A stretch of 64,000 bases of DNA from Stigmatella aurantiaca DW4/3-1. GTDB lineage: Bacteria > Myxococcota > Myxococcia > Myxococcales > Myxococcaceae. Positions 25,402 to 34,075 of the stretch are shown in pieces. Position 1 is the stretch's first letter. Each line of letters begins with the position of its first letter. The stretch is from NCBI RefSeq assembly GCF_000165485.1, contig NC_014623.1, forward strand, positions 1,817,501-1,881,500. The letters are read 5' to 3'. The translations under genes and the position numbers were made by a program. A model generated the notes under the pieces. It was given only the letters and a program-made list of their open reading frames with translations, was not told the DNA's origin and did not search any database.

Positions 25402-26004
25402 ATGCGAATCTTGGTGATTGGCGCGACGGGAACCATCGGGAAGGCCGTCGTGCAGGCCCTCCAAGGGCGCCACGAGGTGCTGGAGGCGTCCCGCAGCCAT
25501 GGCACCCATCCGGTGGACATCACGTCGAGGGACTCGCTGCTCGGGCTCTTCCGGTCCACGGGGCCCATCGATGCGCTCATCTCCGCGACGGGTTCCGCCG
25601 CCTTCAAGCCCCTCCCGCAACTGGGGGACGAGGACTTCCAGTTCAGCCTGGGCAACAAGCTGATGGGCCAGGTCAACACCGCGCGGCTCGGGCTCGAGTT
25701 TGTGCGCGATGGGGGTTCCATCACCCTGACCGGCGGCGTGCTCGCGCACGAGCCCATGCCGGGCACTGCCGCCATCGCGCTGGTCAATTCAGCGCTCGAA
25801 GGCTTCGCGCGCGCGGCGGCGCTGGACCTGCCGCGCGGGGTTCGCATCAACGTCGTCAGCCCTCCCTGGGTCAACGAGACGTTGGAGGCGCTCGGGATGA
25901 AGGGCGTGCCGGGACTGCCCGCCGCTCAAGTGGCGCGCGCCTACGTGGAGAGTGTGGAGGGCCAGCGCTCCGGGCAGGTGCTCGACGCCCGCACGTTTGC
26001 CTGA
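25402..26004 (+). CDS. Atypical short-chain dehydrogenase (SDR)
   Basis: A 200-residue Rossmann protein starting at ATG 25402 (MRILVIGATGTIGKAVVQAL), with GGAGG 7 bases upstream. The glycine-rich motif GATGTIG and the downstream SxTGGVLAH and PWVNETL regions follow the SDR fold. However, the place where the catalytic YxxxK should be reads IALVNSALEG, lacking both Tyr and Lys. Short SDR-like proteins of this kind are known but their activity is unclear. It may be a non-catalytic regulator or use an unusual mechanism. It has no evident operon partner and is convergent with the next gene. Confidence 0.85.
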   Translation: MRILVIGATGTIGKAVVQALQGRHEVLEASRSHGTHPVDITSRDSLLGLFRSTGPIDALISATGSAAFKPLPQLGDEDFQFSLGNKLMGQVNTARLGLEFVRDGGSITLTGGVLAHEPMPGTAAIALVNSALEGFARAAALDLPRGVRINVVSPPWVNETLEALGMKGVPGLPAAQVARAYVESVEGQRSGQVLDARTFA

Positions 26005-26022
26005 GCCCCCCTCACGCGGTGG

Positions 26023-26673
26023 TTAGCAGGGGCCTGGACCGGCGTGGACGCCCGTGCGGACGCGCCCCTTGAAGACGCCCAACGCCGCCGCGAGGCCCGC
26101 CACGCGCACCTTGGTGTAGCCCCCGCTGACGTTCGCGATGGTGAAGCGGAACTGACAATAGGAGGGGAGGCAGATGGGGCCCGTGCACCCGGAGTTGTCG
26201 TGCCAGACCCCCGCCGTGGAGATCTCTCCCAACTGGACCCATCCGCGCCCATTGAAGCCCCAGGCCGTGCCTGCAATGGCCTGGCCTTCACAGGTGCTCT
26301 CGGTGATGGTCGCATTGGGGGCGGGGATGAGTTCGACGAACGCGGAGAACGGCCGGTTGTTCACCGTGCGGACCTCCGTGACGAACCTGTGGGTGCACAA
26401 GGGCTGATCATAGGTCCCGTCCAAGGAGGTCGCCGCGCTGTCCGCGAACGAGCAGGAGGGGTACTGGAAGGTCACCGCCGCGCCATCCGGCTGGACCAGG
26501 CTCACCCCACTGTCGATGCAGGTGGAGACCGCGGCCTGCTCGCTGGAGCCAAGCTCCTCGGAGGAATCCCCCGGCGACAGAGACTCGCCCTGCGTCTCGG
26601 TTCCACATCCCACCAGGAGCTGAACCGCCACCAGGAGCACCGCGCCAGACCGGACCGTGTTTCTCGAAGACAT
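26023..26673 (-). CDS. Secreted lipoprotein
   Basis: A 216-residue lipoprotein. The start 26673 (MSSRNTVRSGAVLLVAVQLL) has GGAGG 7 bases upstream and gives lipobox LLVGC; a longer in-frame frame to 26799 has no signal at its start. The mature domain has nine cysteines and many short beta-strand segments (TSTCIDSG, SCSFADSA, LCTHRFVTEVRT, SGCTGPICLPSYCQF) and ends HAGPGPC. No family recognised; it belongs to the group of Cys-rich surface lipoproteins in this window. Confidence 0.8.
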   Translation of the reverse strand: MSSRNTVRSGAVLLVAVQLLVGCGTETQGESLSPGDSSEELGSSEQAAVSTCIDSGVSLVQPDGAAVTFQYPSCSFADSAATSLDGTYDQPLCTHRFVTEVRTVNNRPFSAFVELIPAPNATITESTCEGQAIAGTAWGFNGRGWVQLGEISTAGVWHDNSGCTGPICLPSYCQFRFTIANVSGGYTKVRVAGLAAALGVFKGRVRTGVHAGPGPC

Positions 26674-27012
26674 GACCTTTCCTCCAGGACGCGTGGGATG
26701 GGGGCTCATGCCCTCGTCCCGCCGTTCCATGAGAGGTACGCCGCAAAAAAAGAATATTCCCGGCTCGGTGAAGGGGTGGGGCTCTGCCTGCCTGGCCACA
26801 GCCCAGTGACACGGCCATTGAATGGCTGGGCGGCCGGACTGGCGCGAAGGCCCCTGTGGCGCGCCTATTCTGAGGCGCCCATGGATGCCTGTTCACCCTT
26901 GACGGCCCCCATAGAATGGAGGGCTCCGTGCTTCCGGTGTCAGAAGGATGGCCAACTCCATGACTCGCTGTTTTAGTGCGGAGATCACATACCACGTTTC
27001 AGGGGGGAAGAG
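26674..27012. other. 339-bp divergent intergenic region
   Basis: It separates a minus-strand lipoprotein and the plus-strand TPR-CHAT gene, so it should hold both promoters. A short AT-rich run (AAAAAAAGAATATT) lies at about 26746-26758. No gene or firm promoter was seen. Confidence 0.4.
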
Positions 27013-30000
27013 ATGCGCAACGCCTTCGGTTGCATGTTGGCAGTCTTGATTTGCTGGGCATCCATGGGACGAGCCAGTGGAGAGTCCATGGATGTACGGC
27101 TGATCGAGGCTCGTGAGGCCTTCGATGAGGCGACGAAACTCAAGGAGGCGGGGAAATATTCGGAGGCTCGTGGACGGGCTGGGCATGCACTCGCACTGCG
27201 GGAAGCTGTCCTCGGGGAGATGCATCCGGACGTTGCCCGAAGCCTGAAATTGATAGGAGATCTCCACCGGCTAGAGGGAAACTTTGTCCGGGCTGGGCCT
27301 CTCTACCAGCGTGCACTCACTATTCAGGAGGTCTCCCTCGGCCAGAGTCACCCCGACGTCGCCGCCTCACTCAACAGCCTCGCTGTTCTCTACACAGACC
27401 AGGGGGCGTATGGCCAAGCCGAACCTCTGCTCCAGCGTGCACTCACTATTCAGGAGGTCTCCCTCGGTCAGAGCCATCCCGACGTCGCCACCTCACTCAA
27501 CAGCCTTGCCTCTCTCTACTTTGTCCAGGGGTTGTTCGACCGGGCCGAGCCTCTCTACCAGCGTGCGCTCGCTATACGAGAGGCTTCCCTCGGAGAAAGT
27601 CATCCCGACGTTGCTATCGCTCTCGGCAACCTCGCCCGTCTCTACTCAATCCAAGGGGTGTATCGCCGGGCCGAGCCTCTCTACCAGCGTGCGCTCGCCA
27701 TCCAAGAAGCCTCCCTCGGCCAGACTCATCCCGAGGTTGGTGCTTCGCTCAACAGTCTCGCCAATCTCTACGCTTCCCAAGGGTTGTATAGCCGTGCAGA
27801 GTCTCTCTACCAGCGTGCGCTCGCCATCCGGGAGGTTGCCCTCGGAGGGCTGCATCCCGACGTTGCCTCCTCGCTCAACAACCTCGCGGCTCTATATTCA
27901 GATCAAGGTTTTTATGACCGTGCCGTACTCTTGCTGCAACGTGCGCTGGCTATCTGGGAGACCTCTTTCGGTCAAAACCACCCTGACGTCGCCGACGCGC
28001 TGAGCAACCTCGCCACTCTCTATTTTGTACAGGGATTGCATGGCCGAGCCGAACTCCTCTTCCGGCGTGCGCTGACCATCCATGAAGCTTCTCTCGGCAA
28101 GACGCACCCTGGCACTGCTGAATCGCTCCACAATCTCGCCACGCTTTATTTAGAGCAGGGGAGGTATCGCCGAGCCGAGCCACTTTACCGTCGTGCGCTG
28201 GCCATTCAGGAGGAATCTCTTGGCCCGAGTCATCCCGACGTTGCTGAATCGCTCCACAACCTCGCCACGCTCTACTCAGAACAGGGGTTGTATGGCCGGG
28301 CGGAGCCTCTTTACCGTCGCTCACTTGCTCTTTGGGAGTCAGCTCTCGGCAGCAATCACCCTGTCGTTGCTGCGTCGCTCAACGAACTCGGCAGGCTTCG
28401 TCTGGCCCAGCATCGCCTCTCTGACGCACTGCCTCTGTTCTCGCGCTCCTTTTCCATTTCCGAGCGACGTCTTCGTCACGAGGCGCTCGATTTTTCCGGG
28501 TCCAGCCTCTCCAGCTTTCTCTTCAATCTACGCTTTGATGAGCAGTTGCTCTATGCACTGCTGCGCGCCTACCCACAGGATGCGCGCGTGCAACATCTGG
28601 CGCTCAGTGCGGTGCTCTTGCTCAAGGGCCGCTCCGTTTCGGAGATTGCCAGTATCTCCCGAACCCTGTACCACAGCTTGAGTTCCAGGGACCGCGACAC
28701 CTTCGAGCGCCTCCGGGATCTGCGCACCCAATTGGCGTCCCTTTCCCTGGCGGGCCCAGGTGCCCTCTCTCTCGACGCCTATCAGAAGCGAATCGATTCC
28801 CTCATTGCGGAGGGGGACGCACTTGAAGCGGATCTGGCCAAACGCTCCGCTTCGCTTCGTGCCCTCTCTACCCTTCCCCCTCCCGCAGAGATTACCGGTC
28901 GCGTCGCTGCGTCCCTTCCCAAGGACAGCGCTCTGGTCGAATTCATCGCCTACGACGACAGTCCTCTCGTGTCCAAGCCTGGGACGCCATTTACGAAGAG
29001 GACCCGCCAGATTCGCTACCTGGCACTGGTGCTCTTTCCCGATGCTTCCTCCCACGCTGTGGATTTGGGCCCCGCTTTACCCATTGACCAAGCCGTCTCT
29101 CGCCTGCGCGATGCCCTGGCTGAGAAAGACGTCTCCTTCCAATCCCCCGCACATGCGCTCTACCAACGTGTCTTCCAGCCCCTGCTGCCCCTGTTGGGCT
29201 CCACCCGCCGTCTCTTCCTGTCTCCCGATGGCCAATTGAGCCTCATCCCTTTCTCCGCGCTTCACGATGGCAAGGGCTTCCTTCTGGACGCCTTCGATTT
29301 CACCTACCTCACCTCTGGCCGGGAATTGCTGCCTCGTGCTCTGGACGGATCCCACTCCTCCTCCATTGTCGTCCTCGCGGATCCTGACTTCACCTCTGCT
29401 CTTCCCGCCACGCCTTCCGGTTCCCTCCCTTCCTCCACTTCCTCACCGTCCTCTGACTCGCTGGAGCGCTTTTTTTCCGCTCCGCGTTCGGAACTGCCCC
29501 GGGGCGCCTGGGTGCCCCTGCCAGGGACGCGTCTGGAGGCCCAAGCCATTCAGCACCTGCTGCCTCAGGCTCAGTTGTTCCTGGGCTCTGAAGCCACCAA
29601 GGAACGGCTGCTGCACCTGCCTACCCCGGGCATTCTCCATCTGGCGACCCATGGATTTTTCCTGGGCAACGCCGCTCCCGCTCCCGCCTCTCGCGGGTTG
29701 GCCATCGTCGATTCCCTGGGCGGTGCCCCTCCACCCCAGCAGGAGCCTCTTCTTAATTCCGGCCTTGTCTTGGCAGGTGCCCTCACTTCGGCCCTGGGTT
29801 CCACTCCTTCGTCCGAGGCCACGCTGGTCACCGCGTTGGAGTTGGCAGGGCTCAATCTCTGGGGCACACAGCTCGTCGTCTTATCTGCCTGTGACACCGG
29901 ACGAGGCGAGGTTCACCTGGGCCAGGGCGTCTACGGCCTGCGGCGTGCCTTGGTGGCCGCTGGCGCTGAAACCGTCCTGGTCAGCCTCTGGAAAGTGAAT

Positions 30001-30216
30001 GACAACTCCACGCACCTGCTCATGGACCTTTATTACCGCAACCTTCTGGCAGGGCAGGGCCGAGCCTCCGCGCTGCGAGGGGCCATGCTCTCGCTGCGTG
30101 CAACCCACCCCCATCCGCATGCCTGGGCTCCCTTCATCGCCCTGGGCAGCGATACCCCCCTGCGTGCCATTACGCCCGCAGCCCTTCAGACGCCCCAACC
30201 AGAGATCTTGCCCTGA
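27013..30216 (+). CDS. Exported TPR-CHAT domain protein
   Basis: A 1067-residue protein. ATG 27013 has GGGGGAAGAG directly upstream and gives an N-terminal signal peptide (MRNAFGCMLAVLICWAS, ending ASG). Ten tetratricopeptide repeats of exactly 42 residues follow (about 71-490), each opening with HPDVAxSL and continuing LYxxQGxYxRAE and YQRALAI, the kinesin-light-chain type. The C-terminal 330 residues are a CHAT domain, a caspase-like peptidase fold. The putative catalytic His880 is in HLATHGFF and Cys960 in LSACDTGRGEVHLGQG, both intact. TPR-CHAT proteins can act as proteases in defence systems, but those are cytoplasmic; this one appears exported. Its role is unknown. Confidence 0.9.
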   Translation: MRNAFGCMLAVLICWASMGRASGESMDVRLIEAREAFDEATKLKEAGKYSEARGRAGHALALREAVLGEMHPDVARSLKLIGDLHRLEGNFVRAGPLYQRALTIQEVSLGQSHPDVAASLNSLAVLYTDQGAYGQAEPLLQRALTIQEVSLGQSHPDVATSLNSLASLYFVQGLFDRAEPLYQRALAIREASLGESHPDVAIALGNLARLYSIQGVYRRAEPLYQRALAIQEASLGQTHPEVGASLNSLANLYASQGLYSRAESLYQRALAIREVALGGLHPDVASSLNNLAALYSDQGFYDRAVLLLQRALAIWETSFGQNHPDVADALSNLATLYFVQGLHGRAELLFRRALTIHEASLGKTHPGTAESLHNLATLYLEQGRYRRAEPLYRRALAIQEESLGPSHPDVAESLHNLATLYSEQGLYGRAEPLYRRSLALWESALGSNHPVVAASLNELGRLRLAQHRLSDALPLFSRSFSISERRLRHEALDFSGSSLSSFLFNLRFDEQLLYALLRAYPQDARVQHLALSAVLLLKGRSVSEIASISRTLYHSLSSRDRDTFERLRDLRTQLASLSLAGPGALSLDAYQKRIDSLIAEGDALEADLAKRSASLRALSTLPPPAEITGRVAASLPKDSALVEFIAYDDSPLVSKPGTPFTKRTRQIRYLALVLFPDASSHAVDLGPALPIDQAVSRLRDALAEKDVSFQSPAHALYQRVFQPLLPLLGSTRRLFLSPDGQLSLIPFSALHDGKGFLLDAFDFTYLTSGRELLPRALDGSHSSSIVVLADPDFTSALPATPSGSLPSSTSSPSSDSLERFFSAPRSELPRGAWVPLPGTRLEAQAIQHLLPQAQLFLGSEATKERLLHLPTPGILHLATHGFFLGNAAPAPASRGLAIVDSLGGAPPPQQEPLLNSGLVLAGALTSALGSTPSSEATLVTALELAGLNLWGTQLVVLSACDTGRGEVHLGQGVYGLRRALVAAGAETVLVSLWKVNDNSTHLLMDLYYRNLLAGQGRASALRGAMLSLRATHPHPHAWAPFIALGSDTPLRAITPAALQTPQPEILP
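27223..28482 (+). repeat. Ten 126-bp tandem repeats encoding TPRs
   Basis: Ten consecutive 126-bp units, each coding for one 42-residue TPR with no insertions. Adjacent units share long identical stretches at DNA level (for example the blocks at about 27300-27350 and 27425-27475), so the array can expand or shrink by recombination while staying in frame. Confidence 0.8.
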
Positions 30217-30306
30217 GGTTCCTCCTCCGCCTGAATCGCAACGCGGGTGATGGAGCAAGGGCTCCCGCCCGATCGGCGGATGCCTCTCCCTCTTGCCCCT
30301 CAACGG

Positions 30307-30355
30307 CGAGGACCTCGCGGCGCGTGGAAGTGTGTCCACGCGCCGGAGGTCCTCG
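30307..30355. terminator. Strong bidirectional hairpin
   Basis: An almost perfect inverted repeat of about 20 bp per arm (CGAGGACCTC then GGCGCGTGG, loop AAGTGTGT, then CCACGCGCC and GAGGTCCTCG, with one small bulge). It lies between the convergent TPR-CHAT and GH87-like genes. No T tract, so it would act as a bidirectional terminator by its stem strength. Confidence 0.7.
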
Positions 30356-30393
30356 TTCGCGTCAGGGACGCGTTACCTCATGACTCGCTGCGG

Positions 30394-33300
30394 CTACTGG
30401 CCGGTGATGACGAACTGCGAGCCCGGCTGCTTGACGATGTTGCCGTCGGCCGAGCCGGTGATGGTGACGTTCGTCAGCGTCGTGTTGCCGCGGGCGCCGC
30501 TCATGGCCAGGATGCCGGCACCGTTGATCGAGTTGCTGATCCGCACGTTGGTGATGGCCACGTTCGGCATGTTGCCGCCACCGTTCTTGAACTGGATGCC
30601 GTCGTAGGTCGAGTCGTAGATGTCGGTGTCCCGGATGGTGACGCCGGTGATGTCCTTCGTCGACGGGAACAGCGTGATGGCCCCGAACTCCTGGTCCTCG
30701 TTCCAGAACGCGCCACCGGTCCGGTAGAGCGCGTTGTTGGCGATGAGCGTCGTCCCCGAGAAGGGCAGGGGGTCGTGATCGGTGGCCAGCATGATGCCGG
30801 GGTAGTTCATCGTGTCGTAGATCAGGTTGTTCTCGATCGAGTTGTTGTAGCCGCCGTAGATGGCGATGCCGTTCGCGCGCCAGACCAGCTGGATCGTGTT
30901 GTTGACGAACTGGTTGTCGTGGGCGATGTCCACCGAGCGGTCCTTGACGTAGGGGTTGGCCCAGACCGCCAGGGAGTCGTCACCGGTGGTGCGGAACGAC
31001 GAGTTGAACACCCGCGAGTTGCGCGTGCCGTTGCTGAAGTTGATGCCGTCCGCGTAGGTGTTGCGGATGCGCATGCCACTGAACTGCAGGCCGTCGGCCG
31101 GGCCCCACAGGTCGGGGATGTTGTCGTAGTCACGGCCCACCCAGACCGCCACGTTGGCGTGCTCGATCCACACGTTGGTGATCTTCGTGTTCTTGCCGAA
31201 CCGGCCGTTCAGGCCGACGCCGCCCTCGGCGTTGCCGTCACCGCCGCGGATCCGGCCGGAGCCGAAGATCGCGATGTCGGAGATCTGGACGTTGTCGTCG
31301 ATGTCGAAGCCGAAGTTGCCCTCGTGGGGGTGGTTGATGCTGGCCGTCTGCTTGTGCGGCTCGATCGTGGAGTAGAGCTGGGAGTGCCACATGCCCGCGC
31401 CGCGGACCGTGACGTTCCGGATGCCCACCTGGTTGTACATGCCGCGGTTGAGCGGGTCGTCGGTGAGGATCTTCTTCTCCTGACGCCACTGGCCCGCGGG
31501 GATCCACACGCAGCTGATGACGCCGTTCTGGTCGTCCGTCACCGCGCGCTGGATGGCGTCCGTGTCGTCGATGCCGTCGTTCGGCACCGCGCCGTAGTTG
31601 GTGATCGAGGTGCACTCGGCGGGCTTGCTCAGAGGCGGCGCCACCTGCTCGAGATCGACCAGGTCGATGATGTAGAACGATGCCGTGTCCGTCGCGTCCC
31701 GCTGCAGGCGGAACACGGTGCCCGCCGGGTAGGACTGCGCGAGCAGCGCGTGTGACTCGTCGAACAGCCGCCGGGCGTCGGTCTGGGGCGTGTTGGTCAG
31801 CGCCTCCGGGCCGTCGGTGTTCCCGTACAGCCAGCTGTGTTGCGAGGAGAGCGTCAGCTTCTGCACGAAGGTGCCGTTGGCGTACAGGCTGATCGTGGCC
31901 GACTGGCCGCCGCCGCTCGGCGCGTCGGGGATGGAGTTGCGCACCACGATGGAGTTCGCCGGGCTGGTCGAGGTGAACTCGACGTACTGGCCGGTGCTGT
32001 TCAGGCGCACGGACTTGCGGCCCGAGGACTCGGTGGCGAAGTTGGTGTGTCCGAAGGTGCGCAGCGCGTCCGTCTCCAGCAGGGTGCCCTGGAAGCGGCC
32101 CGCCTCGGCCTCGTAGGAGACCCAGGGAACGGCCGCCCCGCGCCCGACGACGATCGACTGCGAGGCCGAGTTGTTGGTCTCATTGGTCTCGGCGACAACG
32201 CCCGTTGCATCGGCCGTGGCCGTGATGTTGGCGCCCCCGCTCGTGGCGGTCCAGCTGCCGCTGGTGGTCACGGTGACGGTCGCGCCGGCGGCGATGGCCG
32301 GGGTGGTGGTGTCGAGCGTGCTGCCGGCCACCACGACGCGGGTGACCGTGGACGCGCTCACCCCCGTGGTGCCGCGGTTCTTCACCGCCACGCTGAACTT
32401 GACCTGTGAACCGACGGCCGGGTTGGCCGGGTTCGGGGTGATGCTCAGCACCTGCAGGTCGGGCCCGGGGGCCTCCGACACCGTGAGCTTGGACGGGTTG
32501 CTGAAGGTGTTGTTGGCCTCGTTCTGCTCGACGACGGTCCGGTCCGGATCGACGACGGCGCCAATCGTGTAGGACCCAGCGGCCTTCTTTCCGATCGATG
32601 CCGACACGGTCGCGGACGCACCGGCCGCGAGGGTGGGGACGGAGGCCGTGGCAGCCTCGGTGCCGTCGAGGGTGAGGTCAACGGCCGTCGCCGCCGCCGC
32701 CCGGTTGCCGACGTTCTTCACCGTGGCCGTCAGCGTGATGTTTTCGGTTTCAATGGGAGCGCTCGGCGTCGCGGTGACCCCGGTGACCGTGAGATCCGGG
32801 TTGGGGGAGGCGGTGCCGTAGATCTGGAACTCGGCGACCTGGCCGTTGCCGGACCCGGTGTTGCCGGTGAAGACGGCCCGGACGTCGGCGGCCGTTCCGG
32901 TGAACGCCACGGTGACCGAGTTGCCGCTCGAGGGGTTGAACGCGTACGGCGCGGAGGCCTTGAGCGTGGTCCACGCCCCGTTGGCCTGGCTGCGGCCCTG
33001 GATCTCGAAGGTCTGGGTGCGAGGCCCCCAGGCGGAGGACGGGGGCAGCTTGATGACGACGCCCGTCAGGTCGATGCTCGTGCCGAGCGAGACCGTCAGG
33101 TTGCTCGGGTACTGGCCACCGGCGCCCTCCCAGTAGGTGTCGGTCTTGTCGTCGTTGGCGTTGGTGGCCACGAACTGCCACTCGGTCGAGGAGCCCACGA
33201 TGGGCTTGCCAATCGCGAGGTTGCTGCCAGTGGGCGGGTTCGGCGGCGGATCGGTCGGGGGCGTGGAGCCCGCGGTGCCGCGGACTTCAAGCTCGGAGAG

Positions 33301-33852
33301 CTGGCCGGCGCTCCAGCCGGTGTTGGCGGTGAAGGTGATGCGCACGTAGCGCGCGGACGTGTCCGGGAAGTCAATCGTCACGGCGTTGCCCGTGGAGGGA
33401 TTGAACGTGTAGGACGCGCTCGCCTTGAGGGTGGTGAACGAGGAGCCGTCGGTCGAGGACTGGACCGACAGGGTCTGGCTACGGGTTTCCCAGCCAGCCG
33501 GCAGCCGCAGGACGACGTCCTCGACGGTCGCAGCCGAGCCCAGGTCGACCTGGATCCACTGCGGGAAGGCGTTGTTGTTGCTCTCCCAGTAAGTGCCCGC
33601 GTTGCCATCCGTCACATTGGAGGGCTGATAGCTCTGCACGTAACCCGATGACGTGGCGAACTTGCCCGCCGCCAGGTTCACGGCCTGAGCTGAGATGCCA
33701 TTGAGTTCGAATGATTCGCCACCGGTGTGTTGCTGCGAAGGAGCCCCCCAAGGGCTGTAGCCAAATGCAAGGCCGGGGACAAGGTTGAATGCCAGCGAGA
33801 ACGCCGCTGCCCGGAAGACGTTGCTTTTTAAATCTTTTGCTCGATTGCCCAC
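30394..33852 (-). CDS. Multi-domain secreted glucanase, GH87-like (alpha-1,3-glucanase)
   Basis: A 1152-residue exported protein. The signal peptide (about 1-31, ending LAFG) is followed by two discoidin/F5-8C type binding domains (about 55-195 and 205-350; YWESNNNAFPQWIQVDLGS), two CARDB-type beta-sandwiches (about 355-590) and a bridging beta domain (about 590-745). The last 400 residues are a right-handed beta-helix, starting SITNYGAVPNDGIDDTDAIQ. The helix has TTGDDSLAVWANP, a paired Asp like the catalytic DD of GH87, and the layout matches mycodextranases. It would cut alpha-1,3-glucan of cell walls or biofilms. The family call rests on the order of domains and on the DD motif, so it is moderate. 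Confidence 0.7.
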   Translation of the reverse strand: MGNRAKDLKSNVFRAAAFSLAFNLVPGLAFGYSPWGAPSQQHTGGESFELNGISAQAVNLAAGKFATSSGYVQSYQPSNVTDGNAGTYWESNNNAFPQWIQVDLGSAATVEDVVLRLPAGWETRSQTLSVQSSTDGSSFTTLKASASYTFNPSTGNAVTIDFPDTSARYVRITFTANTGWSAGQLSELEVRGTAGSTPPTDPPPNPPTGSNLAIGKPIVGSSTEWQFVATNANDDKTDTYWEGAGGQYPSNLTVSLGTSIDLTGVVIKLPPSSAWGPRTQTFEIQGRSQANGAWTTLKASAPYAFNPSSGNSVTVAFTGTAADVRAVFTGNTGSGNGQVAEFQIYGTASPNPDLTVTGVTATPSAPIETENITLTATVKNVGNRAAAATAVDLTLDGTEAATASVPTLAAGASATVSASIGKKAAGSYTIGAVVDPDRTVVEQNEANNTFSNPSKLTVSEAPGPDLQVLSITPNPANPAVGSQVKFSVAVKNRGTTGVSASTVTRVVVAGSTLDTTTPAIAAGATVTVTTSGSWTATSGGANITATADATGVVAETNETNNSASQSIVVGRGAAVPWVSYEAEAGRFQGTLLETDALRTFGHTNFATESSGRKSVRLNSTGQYVEFTSTSPANSIVVRNSIPDAPSGGGQSATISLYANGTFVQKLTLSSQHSWLYGNTDGPEALTNTPQTDARRLFDESHALLAQSYPAGTVFRLQRDATDTASFYIIDLVDLEQVAPPLSKPAECTSITNYGAVPNDGIDDTDAIQRAVTDDQNGVISCVWIPAGQWRQEKKILTDDPLNRGMYNQVGIRNVTVRGAGMWHSQLYSTIEPHKQTASINHPHEGNFGFDIDDNVQISDIAIFGSGRIRGGDGNAEGGVGLNGRFGKNTKITNVWIEHANVAVWVGRDYDNIPDLWGPADGLQFSGMRIRNTYADGINFSNGTRNSRVFNSSFRTTGDDSLAVWANPYVKDRSVDIAHDNQFVNNTIQLVWRANGIAIYGGYNNSIENNLIYDTMNYPGIMLATDHDPLPFSGTTLIANNALYRTGGAFWNEDQEFGAITLFPSTKDITGVTIRDTDIYDSTYDGIQFKNGGGNMPNVAITNVRISNSINGAGILAMSGARGNTTLTNVTITGSADGNIVKQPGSQFVITGQ

Positions 33853-34075
33853 ATGTCACCTCTGGATGGAACCGGGGTAGAGAGGTGGGCTGCCTGTTTT
33901 TCGGGTTAAGGCTTTCTCGCGCTTCGGGCATTTTTCACGCGTTTTCCAGAATGTCCTGCTGCGTCATGACCTGGGAAGGGGCGACGCGTTGCGTTAGGCG
34001 CTTCACGGCAAAGTTTCCCACGCTTGCCTTTGCCTGCGTCCGTGGCCTGCATTCATTCGACTAGGTTGCGCCGCC

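Noticed and set aside
27223-28482. CRISPR or mobile repeat array
   Set aside because: The 126-bp units encode TPRs in one frame inside an intact gene.
30247-31755. Plus-strand 502-codon frame
   Set aside because: Antisense to the GH87-like beta-helix and rich in Val/Asp/Arg; no domain found.
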